A stretch of 64,000 bases of DNA, taken from assembly GCA_030248195.1 (NCBI GenBank), contig JASAND010000857.1:1-64000 (forward strand). Reading direction: 5' to 3'. The position numbers were made by a program, and so were the translations under genes. Positions 1 to 41,629 of this stretch are shown piece after piece (the stretch's first letter is position 1; the number at the start of each line of letters is the position of its first letter). The notes beneath the pieces were generated by a model. The model had not been told where the DNA came from and searched no databases. It was given only the letters and a program-made list of their open reading frames with translations. This DNA comes from Trissonchulus latispiculum. Taxonomy: Eukaryota > Nematoda > Enoplea > Enoplida > Ironidae.

Positions 1-2
1 TT

Positions 3-380
3 CAACTATTCCGGAGTGGCAGTTTTGTTTGTCTTGGATGCAGATCTGTCGAAAGGGCCAATCAATGTACAATTCAATTAGCCAATAATCTTGGAGTTGG
101 AATTCTTCAAGGTGGTAAAGTGGTTAATCTTGTCTCATCCTTTAGCGTTGAAAAGTGCATAGATTTGAACAGACTATATGAACACCTTAGGAATAACTTT
201 CAGGTTTGCTATGAACCAGAACTTTTCAATGAACTTACGTGTAAAATTGATGGAGTAACAGCTCTCATTTTTCACACTGGTAAGGTCATTCTTACTGGCG
301 CTAAATGTTCACTTCACCTGCAATCTACTGAAAACTCTCTGATAACTCTAGTCAATAAGAAGACTGACCCTTATTACTAG
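3..380 (+). CDS. TATA-binding-protein-like protein, 3' part (5' end outside window)
   Basis: An open frame of 126 codons runs from the window edge to a TAG at 378-380. It resembles the saddle domain of TBP: first-repeat-like residues FRSGSFVCLGCRSVERA near the start, then VCYEPELF followed by ALIFHTGKVILTGAK, which match the TBP pattern YEPELFPGL and LIFxSGKVVLTGAK. TBP binds the TATA box and nucleates transcription initiation complexes. The usual MVKPRIV-type strand is replaced by a short, divergent segment, so this is a diverged TBP or TBP-related factor, not canonical TBP. No intron is visible. A second ORF starts 11 nt after the stop. Some large DNA viruses also encode TBP-like proteins, so an endogenous viral origin is an alternative. 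The family call is fairly firm; the origin is inference. Confidence 0.72.
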   Translation, partial: QLFRSGSFVCLGCRSVERANQCTIQLANNLGVGILQGGKVVNLVSSFSVEKCIDLNRLYEHLRNNFQVCYEPELFNELTCKIDGVTALIFHTGKVILTGAKCSLHLQSTENSLITLVNKKTDPYY

Positions 381-391
381 TATTTATCACC

Positions 392-760
392 ATGTCTAAC
401 CGCAGTCAGTTAAACGAATTCCTACAAAAGACCCTACGCCAACCACCACCAGTTCAGGTATGGACTACTGGGCGATGGGTTGCAGTCATGGTGATAGGTT
501 GTACGACCTGGACAAGTGCTCCACTACCACACCCACGTAACGCTATCGAGCAAGTTTCCGGCATGGTCTATGATGAACTATGTCATATGGATGAAGAAAC
601 TCTCAGACGTGAGTGCGGTCTACCACCAAGACCTCATGTTCCAGAAATTGATGCTGTCAGGGATAAGATGAGAGATTTACGTTCCATCATGAAACATCAT
701 CAACGGATTCAAATCATTTATAACCAACTTGACAAATTGGAAGCTGAGATGCTTGAATAA
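392..760 (+). CDS. Hypothetical protein, 122 aa, C-terminal helical/coiled-coil region
   Basis: The ORF starts with ATG at 392 (context CACCATGTC, a good Kozak match) and ends with TAA at 758-760. I do not recognise the family. The N-terminal third is Pro/Trp-rich. The C-terminal half, from about residue 70, is charged and helix-prone (VRDKMRDLRSIMKHHQRI, then QLDKLEAEML) and could form a coiled coil. It lies only 11 nt after the TBP-like stop, a spacing more like compact viral or dicistronic genes than typical animal genes. An ATTCT microsatellite follows at once, so its 3' UTR is repetitive. Coding status rests on ORF length and the start context. Confidence 0.45.
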   Translation: MSNRSQLNEFLQKTLRQPPPVQVWTTGRWVAVMVIGCTTWTSAPLPHPRNAIEQVSGMVYDELCHMDEETLRRECGLPPRPHVPEIDAVRDKMRDLRSIMKHHQRIQIIYNQLDKLEAEMLE

Positions 761-763
761 TGT

Positions 764-825
764 CTATTCTATTCTATTCTATTCTATTCTATTCTATTCT
801 ATTCTATTCTATTCTATTCTATTCT
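764..825. repeat. (ATTCT)n microsatellite
   Basis: About twelve uninterrupted copies of the pentamer ATTCT lie between the convergent 392-760 ORF and the CARD-like gene. Confidence 0.95.
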
Positions 826-915
826 TCTATTATTTATCGTTCTACCAATGTTAGTCAATAACATTTCGTTTATTGTAAACAAATACTACATACAATAAAT
901 GTTATTACAATATTA

Positions 916-1555
916 TTAGTGAGGGGATACGATACATTCAGGCACATTCCATTGTTTAACCATACAGTTCCCAATCCATTCAATGAAGGTGATTGAACGA
1001 TTGTCTGGTGGTAATGTTCCAAGCACTGTGATTACATCCTCCTTCGCCGCTGGTATGGTAGGGTATGTGATGTTGGATTCGGCAATCATGTATTTACTCT
1101 TGCTGAAAATTTTCCACGTAACTCCTGGCTCCTCCGGTTCACTCGCAAACAACTTCGCCAGATTGTACTGTCCGGATTTGACCAATGCATCGTAAAGTAG
1201 GGGTCCAACGTCATGCTGTTGTTTAATCTTAGTAGGAGGCTGAAGGCACCTTCGTATCGTGATTCGACCTTGATAGTGTCACGGAAATGTTTCGTCATGC
1301 GCTCGTGTTCCACCATGTAGTCGGCAACTGGATTTGGCTCCATCTCATTGCATAGCAAGACCAAATTATCCGTAATCACTTTCTCAATTGGCGTTTCTAG
1401 AATAATAAGCCTATGATGAAGAAAATACATTGGTATAATAGTTAATATGTGATCAGGAAAAAATGGCTTAGAGATAGTACCTAAAATTATAAAAAAATTA
1501 CACTATTTCACTTACCATCAAATATCATCAGATTCTTAAGATCCAGGATTGACAT
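916..1555 (-). pseudogene. CARD-domain-like protein, two exons, one-base frameshift
   Basis: Read on the minus strand, exon 1 (1555-1516) starts MSILDLKNLMIFD and ends at a perfect donor (GTAAGT). A 119-bp intron ends in a pyrimidine-rich TAG, and exon 2 (1396-916) continues in phase. Residues of about 15-95 look like a caspase recruitment domain, a six-helix death-fold adaptor: LLCNEMEPNPVADYM, a charged middle, then GPLLYDALVKSGQYNLAKLF, which matches the CARD ending (GPxAFxxFLEALRETGQxxLAxLL). About 75 further residues of unknown fold follow to the TGA at 916-918. The frame breaks near 1221-1228: a TTAAAC on the minus strand lacks one A, so the two halves lie in frames offset by one. This may be a pseudogene or an assembly error in an A-run. 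CARDs act in apoptosis and innate immune signalling; the specific role is unknown. Confidence 0.6.
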
Positions 1556-1560
1556 GGTTG

Positions 1561-2414
1561 AATTCAGTGAGCAAAACAAATGAGATAAGTAAATAAGCCA
1601 ATAAACATTATTATATATTAATTTTGCTGCATTCTTGTGCTAGATTTCATAAAATAGTTGCATTTTCGTATTATCATGTGTTTTCAACTGGTACCAACAA
1701 TATACTGGTACTAAAACTGTGATATTTTCCCTGATTTTTCTCATATCTTTAAATTTCTTCCAAGAAATAATGTTCATCATTCCATCATAACATCTGCTCA
1801 ATTTCTATTTAACGTCTTCATTTTTCAAATCATGCATAATTACCATCTGCCTTTCTCCTCTTGAAATTATTCATTTTTCACGTATTGCCAGCGTTGTACA
1901 CATGTGGTTTTCCTTGTTGGATTTAACTGTGCGTCTTCCTATACACCATTTTTTTGTTAGTTATTTTTAATTAAAATTTGTTACCTTTAATCAATTATTA
2001 CTAGCTGGTAATCGTTTCAAAATACAAAATTTGCTCTACAAGATGGAGTCGTTTGTTACATTTATTCTCTGGGAAAATTATTGGTCATCTTATTTTTTTA
2101 AAAGTTTCGTTACTTTTACTGCAACTGTAATCATGTTATAGCTAACTAATTAGTTGTGATATGAGGTTGAAAGTGTCGTGTAGTGGTGTTGGGAGTGTGC
2201 TTGATAGGTGTGTAACAATCTTACCGTCCTAACTTTACGTTTATTATGTTTTATTCCACTGGAAAATTAGCACACCTCTTTAATTTAACCATTTTCACTA
2301 CACTTTGCTTTCATTCTACTACTTATGAGCAGAATTATTCACTCCAAAACACTATTATTCTTCCAGGAATATATTCACCCAAAACCAAAACCCAACACCA
2401 ACCCAAAGCCCATA
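1561..2414. other. AT-rich intergenic sequence
   Basis: This is the promoter side of the CARD-like gene. I see no convincing exon, RNA gene or repeat in it. Confidence 0.6.
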
Positions 2415-3445
2415 TTAATGTGAGGAATCCTATATTAGCCCACACCCATTAATCATTCAAGAAACTCAGTTTGAAGAATCCTATATTAGTCCGCCATAGA
2501 AGGAATTCAATATTTGCCCAAATGTAATTAATCATAAGCTTTGAGGAATTCTCTGTTAGCCCTAAACTTAAGGAATTGTATATTAGCGCAATCACTTAAC
2601 CATTTTAGCTGGGAGGTCACAACCCATAATCTTCATGATCTTGAGGAATCGAAAATTAGCCCAAAAGCTATTAATCTTAGATAAACATAGACTTTGAGGA
2701 ATTAGAAATTAGCCCACATCAATTTCAGGTAACTGTGTTTTGAAGAATCCTATATTCGCCCAAAAGTAATTAATCACATAATCTTTGAGGAATCCTACTT
2801 CAACCCAAAAGTTGAGGTATTCTATATCAACCCAAAAGCAATTAATCTTTTCTGCAATTAAATTTGAGGAACTGAAAATTAGCCCAAATGTAATTAATCT
2901 TTCATGCAGTTAAGCTTTGAGGAATTAGCCCACACAATATCATGTTGTTAGATTCTTTGAACATTTACTTAAAACATGTTAGACTTGAGAAATTAAAAAT
3001 TTACCCTAAATTTAAATTTCAGGAATTAAACATTCGCCCAAAACTTATGCGCCTTCAAAACGTTGAGGAAACTAAAACCCGAAAGCTATTAATCATTGAA
3101 GCAATTAAGCTTGAGGAATCCATAGTAAACCCAAACTTAATCTTTCATATGACTGACATTTAGGAACCCGATGTTAGCCTACACCATTTAATTTTTCATG
3201 CAATTAAGTTTGAGGAATTAGCCAACATCAATTAATTTTTCATAGGCTTGAGGAATCCAAAAATTAACCCAAAATTATTAAGTTGAGGAATTCAATATTT
3301 ACCCAAAACCAATTAATCTTTCATGGACTTGAGGAATTAAAAATTTACCCAAAAGCTATTAAGTTGAGGAATCCTATATTAGCCCATATAAATTTATTTT
3401 TCATGCAATTAAGTTTGAGGAATCTAATATTAGCCCAAACTCATT
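2415..3445. repeat. Degenerate minisatellite, GAGGAATCCTATATTAGCCC core
   Basis: About two dozen copies of a core close to GAGGAATCCTATATTAGCCC are spaced irregularly by about 25-60 bp. The spacers are themselves related (AATTAATCTTTCATGCAATTAAG-type, in varying lengths). The cleanest copies are near 2419, 2786, 3366 and 3417. The short ORF at 2942-3163 is a by-product of the repeat. Confidence 0.85.
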
Positions 3446-5438
3446 AAATGGATGATGGAAATTAGAAGCTACCAGTTCATCATATTAGCCAGTTTTAATC
3501 ATTAATGCACGAGACTTTAAATACACAAGACAATTTCATAGAAAGCCAGAAATTAGCCAAACTGGCAGATGGTACGTTAATCACCAATAAGCCAGACAAC
3601 TCATTAATTTGATAGCTGAAGATCATTAATTTTGACAGCTTAATATCTTTGACAGGTCATGACAGCTAACTGTCAAATTTTGACAGATGAATCCATTAAT
3701 GGAATCCAAAATTTGCCCAAAGTGGTCCCAATTGCACTGCCCTATACTACTCTTCTCTGATTTGATATCTTGGCCAGAGATGAAACCGAGTCAACATTTT
3801 CAGATCCGATGACCCGAACGGCCTCTAATCCGGCGGTCCAGTATCCTTCAAATGTCAAAACTAAGACTAAATTTTATTGCCAATCAATCAGATATGTGTT
3901 AGAATGCACCCAAAGTTTGAGCTAAGTTGGTTAAGGGGCGGTCCATTTTTGGGGTCATTTTTTCGACTTTCTCTGATTTCGCTGATTTTCACATGTTTTA
4001 TTATCCAAATAGTATATTTTAACGAGTTTTTGAAATTAAAGTCGTAACTGTTACGGTTCTCGAGTAATTTCACCTCAAAGTTGAGATTTCGTGTGTTAAA
4101 TATAGGAAATTTAAACAGTTGTAATTTTTTCGCGCGCGCCAAAAAATTTCCAGACAAACGTTGATGAATCTGGACAAATTATACATTAAAATAACGCTAA
4201 AATGTTAAGCTGCGGCACCCTGGAATTAGAATTTAAATTTAGGCCTTTGAAACTTTTTAGTAAATTTTTGAAGGATTAAAATAATTTTTAATCTGATTAT
4301 TAATTACCATTATTTGATAATTTAATTACCTAATTTTTGTCAGCCAGTGTCTTTCTTCATAAACAAAATATTAGTTTTGCATATTAATAACATTTGAGTT
4401 TCCAATTTGGAATTGCATATGTAGCTAGGGCACAGCCAAGCCTATGATCTGCTGTCTGTATCGTGATTGGCTAGCGGTATTCTTTGAAGTAAATAGACAG
4501 GCGTAAGTCTATTTCCTATTTCCTATTCTAGGTTCACAGTGTAAGCGCGACTAATTCAATTTAGCACAGTTTGGGTAAACGGAAAATAGGAAATAGACTA
4601 TAGGACGTCAGAAAACTGGCCTATTCTGCGAAAAACCGTTTAAGAATAGGATGGGTCCCTTGACACAAAGCAACTAATTGTTGAAACAGTTTTTTTGATA
4701 GAGCTATTGTCGTGATAAAATCATGCTAATTGGCGCTAATTCTTCTGTTGTCTCAGTTGCTTCACTTGCTTAGAAAAGTGTGCAACGAATGATGTTATAA
4801 AACTACTGCTGTTTTCACAAAAACCTTTACATTAAATGATGTTATCAGATAATGCAGTTTTTGCACAAGCAAAGTACGGCAGTTGAAATGAGGTTATATA
4901 TCCCTGTCGCGCCTGTGGGCGCGGCAGGAAAAAGTTAGGTACAAGGTTGGCCCCAAAACGTCTGTTTCATTTAGCTGCTAAACTACGCTTGCACAGTTAT
5001 GTGTATCCTAAAACAAGTGCGCTCAAAAACGGTCTTGGCATAAGCACTGTCTTTGTAAACGACAAGCTGCAAAAAGCCTAGGACCTATAAAAATCGTATT
5101 TTTCAGCCAATGGATTCGTATATACAATTTACTGGAAAACGTATTAAAATATTCGTATATGCGTTTTAGTTTTGAGCACACCCCTAACAAAGCATGGTAT
5201 GGTAGCAAGGATTTTGTTTACGTGACGGCCTTACGTGATCGCCGGAAAAAGATTACGGTAGTCAGCCACTTACTACTCACACAGCAGATTATTAATTTTA
5301 TGCAAAGCTATAATATTGGTCATATTAATGATATCATAATTCAAAATTACTGGAGACTAAGGTAATGCATACATATTCGATACTTTCCCTTATGCTGCTA
5401 CTCATTACAAATGGGCCTGTTTGATTTGAATTGTTTAG
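3446..5438. other. Non-coding sequence upstream of the first visible GGT exon
   Basis: The segment at 3480-3760 holds several short degenerate repeats of AGCCAG, TTGACAG and CATTAAT. I see no GGT exon here, although earlier GGT exons are expected upstream. The weak ORF at 5159-5365 shows no family resemblance. Confidence 0.5.
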
Positions 5439-37081
<31,643 letters not shown>

Positions 37082-38849
37082 AAGCGAATCACCATCTTGG
37101 CAACTGTATAGACGTACATGTTTTTGGAGTGTAATATAAGTAGTGCTTTCTGCTATATTGTATTAGGCAGAGTTGGAGATGGGTCGTGGGCACACGCGGA
37201 TCTACTTTCAGGCCAGGTCAGTGGGTCCCAAGGTGAGAGCCGGTAAATAGTCATTTTTGTTCGCACCAATTTTACGGTAAATTTTGGGCGAATTTTACTG
37301 GAAAATTTACAGTTGGCATTTACATTTAAAATTTTGGCAAAGTTTTAAAGTAAGAATATGTGAAAATTCCGAGTTTGGCTATTTGCCAAAATTCCAATTC
37401 TCAACAGAATTGCACCAAAGTCACTCGCTGCACTCTACATTATGTCCTTAACAACAACAACATTATGTCAACAACATTACAACACACAGCGAAAAATTTT
37501 TTGGACACAAACTTTTTAACCTTAACTTTTTCATTTTCCTATGTTTAACACATGTCGGAGTCCCCTTTGAAGGACTCTACAGAACGATAGAAGCAATATT
37601 GCGCAAAACGCACTTGTCTTGTTTCACGGACCCATTGGGAGTACAAAATATGTAAAAATGAGTGAAATCGGAGAAGGTCGAAAAATCGCCCAAAAAAGCG
37701 ACCCCCCCCCTTAAGAGGATTTCTCAATAAAATCAATGGGTGACTGCTTAGCAGATTAGTTATCCCAAACTAGTTTCAGAATAGCAGCCAAATAGCAGAA
37801 GATTGAGTTCATTTCGAAAGGGAAACTAATCTAATGGTATGGTTATTGCAGTCGGCTGTACTATGAAGTATAATCTGAAACAGTCTGCGGTAATTTATTT
37901 CTATACCGTAATCCGTATACCAACTTTCACCAGTCTTTCACCATAGATCAACGCTTACCGTTCATCAACATTAATCAACAGCAGAATCTAATTTGCCTAT
38001 TGTGCAAAAACAAAAGTATCTATAATTTTATATTCAACCAAAGGTGGCACTAGCTGAACAGAATTCTAAAAGGAACACGAAATTATTGATGCCTAAATTA
38101 TTAGTATAAAATCAACATATACATTTTGTTTTCAATAACAACCATTAGGTGACTTATAATTAAAACGATATTCCTGTTTACATGTGCGGCAACGAAACTT
38201 CCACCAATGCTCTCCCTCCATGCTCACAAGCATCCACCTACTGAGACATGTGATGAGCATGGGATACATTTTGAGCGAACGGCCAAAACTGTTCAAAACG
38301 AGACAAACTCGATCACAAATATCTCACCTCTAGGCGAGATAAAAACTGATTACATCAGAAAAGCACGTACGCATTCCCTTAAAACGAAAACTGTGCAACA
38401 ACAGTCCCAGACAATTTGGTTTGGCTCATCAGCTTACCATCATGTAGCCAGTAATTTCAAAGGTCCCTGACAACAGCAGCAATACTTTTATACTCTAAAT
38501 CTTGGAATCCTCATCACTTGTGTCATGCGCAAAAATATGTTAATAGATAAAACGCATATACAGAATTGCGAAAAAATTTGTATTTCCAGCACGTTATACT
38601 GGTACTCCTTCACTTTGCACTGTCTTATTAATTGTCTTCTCCTCTACTTTCTTACTTCAATGTTGTGACCGTTTCAACTAATACTGTTCTCGTGGGTATC
38701 TATCTTTGCGATTGAAAAACCATGAGCAAATTCCTAGCATGAAAGCAAGAAAAAGTATTAGACACTGTTTTCACCACCAAACCAAAATTCAGAAACTGAA
38801 TACTAGATGATATTTTGACAACAAAGGCAAAAATATGTGCAATATTAAT
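37082..38849. other. GGT 3' UTR and intergenic sequence
   Basis: An AATAAA lies near 37726 and could serve as a distant polyadenylation signal. No gene is recognised; the frames at 37360-37736 and 38207-38470 are unremarkable. Confidence 0.45.
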
Positions 38850-39858
38850 AGTAACTAATAACCATGTGTATGCATAGAAAGTGGGTAAATAAAAATTTAA
38901 CTCTTCATACTATAACAGCATTCTAATCCTTTAGTGATAAAAGTACCAAACTAAAATTCGTGCCACGCAGGTGGCAACACTTGGTAGTTGTTGCATGCCT
39001 GAATAGAAGTTCTAAAAGTGACCCCAAGCGTATTGCGAAGCTTGAATTAGTATGTAGCTATGTGAAAACATATTGTAACCGTTTTGCTGTTTTTATCGAG
39101 AAAAAACCAGAAACCAGTAAATATTTTAGTTTTGTTGTTTAGGTTTAAAGCACGAGCTGACCATAAAGACTCGTGCAGTATATATTGATTTTGCAGTATC
39201 TCAAACTAAATTGATCTACATACTTTCCCAGCATGGCATTACTGTAAGCTTGTTAAACTGGATTAAAAGATCTCAAATACAACACAGTTTTTGAAAGTTC
39301 TTCTTCTATGCATTTCTTCTTCCATAAGAAGCTTTGGAGACAGAAACTGGCTCAATAGTAACTAATAACCATGTGTACGCATAGAAAGTGGGTAAATAAA
39401 AATTTAACTCTTCATACTGTAACAGCATTCTAATGCGTTAGTGATAAAAGTACCAAAATAAAATTCGTGCCACACAGGTGGCAACACTTGGTGGTTGTTG
39501 CATGCCTGAATAGAAGTTCTAAAAGTGGCTCCAAGTTTATTGCGAAGCTTGAATTAGTATGTAGCTATATGAAAAAATATTGTAACCGTTTTGCTGTTTT
39601 TATCCAGAAAAAACCAGAAACCGGTAAATATTTTTGTTTTGTTGTTTAGGTTTAAAGCACGAGCTGATCATAAAGACTCGTGCAGTATATATTGATTTTG
39701 CAGTATCTCAAACTAAATTGATCTACAGACTTTCCCAGCATGGCATTACTGTAAGCTTTTTAAACTGGATTAAAAGATCTCAAATATGACACAGTTTTTG
39801 AAAGTTCTTCTTCTATGCATTTCTTCTTTCATAAGAAGCTTTGGAAACAGAAACTGCA
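38850..39858 (+). repeat. Tandem duplication, two copies of a ~507-bp unit
   Basis: Copy 1 is 38850-39356 and copy 2 is 39357-39858, nearly identical throughout. Each holds a 60-codon frame (MPRRWQHLVVVACLNRSSKS in copy 1, MPHRWQHLVVVACLNRSSKS in copy 2). The frame differences include many replacements, so there is no sign of selection for protein. Confidence 0.92.
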
Positions 39859-39883
39859 CTGACGTAATCCCTTCCCCGAGAGT

Positions 39884-41080
39884 ATGCGCTCGGAACAGAA
39901 ACTTTGCACTCAAAGCTTGCATCAACTAACAGCAATCAGAATACCTATTTTGATATATGTTTTGATGGCAACCATCACTGAAATGGTTCCGTTTTATTGC
40001 ATTTCTGATGCATCAAACACGGCATATGCTGCAGGTGTGTATGTCCGCTATCTCATTCAGTCAAAGTAGGTTTCAGGGCTGCTGATGGCCAAAACAAAGT
40101 TTAATCCAACGAAGATCGTAACCATGCCAAGATTGAGATTAAGAACGGTGATTACAGGAAGCAGGCTGTTCGATTTTGTCAAGAAAGAATTTTGCTTATC
40201 TGTCAGCTAAATATTCATCCGGACTGATTCAAATTGTGTATTGCACTGGCTCATTTCCATCAAGGTATTGACCATTTTTGTAATAAACCGAGTTCTCGAG
40301 GTCGTGTTTTCGATACGACTTTCGATCGCTGATTTGCCTTCCCGTGGTTGCAATTTTGAGGCCCTTCAATCTTGCAATGTGTAGTGGCGTGGTCCTCCAT
40401 AATGGCCAGCAAATAGTTTGACGAATGAACCGGATCCTCTGATATGGTTTTGAACTCTACTGTGGACGTTCCGGTAGCTCATTTGTACGTAACGGATCAT
40501 TCGAGGTTTTCGACACTTAGCAGGCTGCTCAGGCTGCTCTATGTGACGGCTTGAGTTGCGTCATCAAATTTGTTGCTCTTTTGAGAAATCGAGCGTGTCA
40601 CGGAAAGCGTCAACAGAATTTTACACAAACAAGGCCAGTCTTGATTTCTACGAACTCAAGGATATCAAACAGAAGTTTGATGTTTTCATTGATTCTTCTA
40701 CCTTGCTCAGGTGCCTAGGCAGGACATAAAATTTTCACCTCCCCAAAGAATCGAAGTGTCCAGTTGTACTACCCATGAAGCATTGCTATACGAAACTGAT
40801 AATATTAGATGCCCACCAAAGAATTCAACACGTGGGTTCTACTCATACCGGATTGACGACAAGTCGCTATTCCGAGTTGTCGGTCGCAGGTTTCCGACAT
40901 TTTATCAAGTCTGCTAGCCTACACTTGCTCATTCCTTCAAACAACCGGGGCCTCGTCCACTGTCAGAGCTCAGAGTCATAAGTCACTTCCAGTTCAATAT
41001 ACTGGAGTCGACTAGTTTTGACCAGTCAAGGAAACTACAAAAAGCATAACCAATAGTATGGGTTTGCCTGTTTACATGTG
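39884..41080 (+). mobile_element. BEL/Pao retrotransposon pol fragment (dead)
   Basis: RNase H and linker motifs of Pao-type pol are seen across frames: CISDASNTAYAAGVYVRYL, then a TMPRLRLRTVITGSRLFDF stretch, FVKKEFCLSVS and IFIRTDSNCVLHWL. They correspond to the DASxxAYAAVVYxR, xPRLELxAAxxGARLL and TDSxxVLHWL motifs. Integrase-like remnants follow near 40780-41000 (DAHQRIQHVGSTHTGL). Many stops and frameshifts are present, and no LTR of its own was found. Confidence 0.72.
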
Positions 41081-41309
41081 TGGCAAGGCTGTCAGAGAGT
41101 GCCAGGTAACTGGTAGCAGAACGGGAGCCGGCGCAGTGGAAATTAACTTTAAACTCTGATACTCGAATTCTGTCAAGTGCTGGGATTTTACCTTTACACT
41201 GACTTGCACACAAAACTCTAAATTTGGTTTAATTTGATTAGGCTTACGTGTGAACTCATGGCCTCTAACTAGAAATAAACCTAATGCTATGGATCGCTGA
41301 ATAGTCTAA

Positions 41310-41629
41310 GCTTAAACAGCAACCATCCAGCTTATATAAGTTAGCTTGTATGCATATTTGATCAGTATCGTTTGTTCTTTTGTACGTGCTGCGGCCAGTA
41401 GTGCCACTTTATGGTCATTTATTGCCTTATATTCATTTGCCTACATTAAATCCAACCGTAAGTTCTAGTAAACGCCATGACTTATTTCTTGTTTTATTAG
41501 GGAAGCTCTAGTTAGGGTTCTTTATTTCTTGAGTCGAGTTGCACCCTAGGTAGGGACCTTTATTAGAACCTGCATCGTTTCGCCATCTAAGTACCGGTTT
41601 GGTACCGGACAGTAAACCGGTAGTTAACA
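41310..41629 (+). repeat. Truncated LTR of the Gypsy element family
   Basis: It matches the 7041 and 25192 LTRs from TTAAACAGCAACCATC (about 41310) through the TATATAAG box to the terminal AGTTAACA at 41629. The first roughly 80 bp are missing or diverged. This is a second, independent insertion of the family. Confidence 0.88.

Noticed and set aside
1221..1228. Programmed -1 ribosomal frameshift in the CARD-like gene
   Set aside because: The site is A TTA AAC, not an X XXY YYZ slippery heptamer, and no downstream pseudoknot was evident; an indel is simpler.
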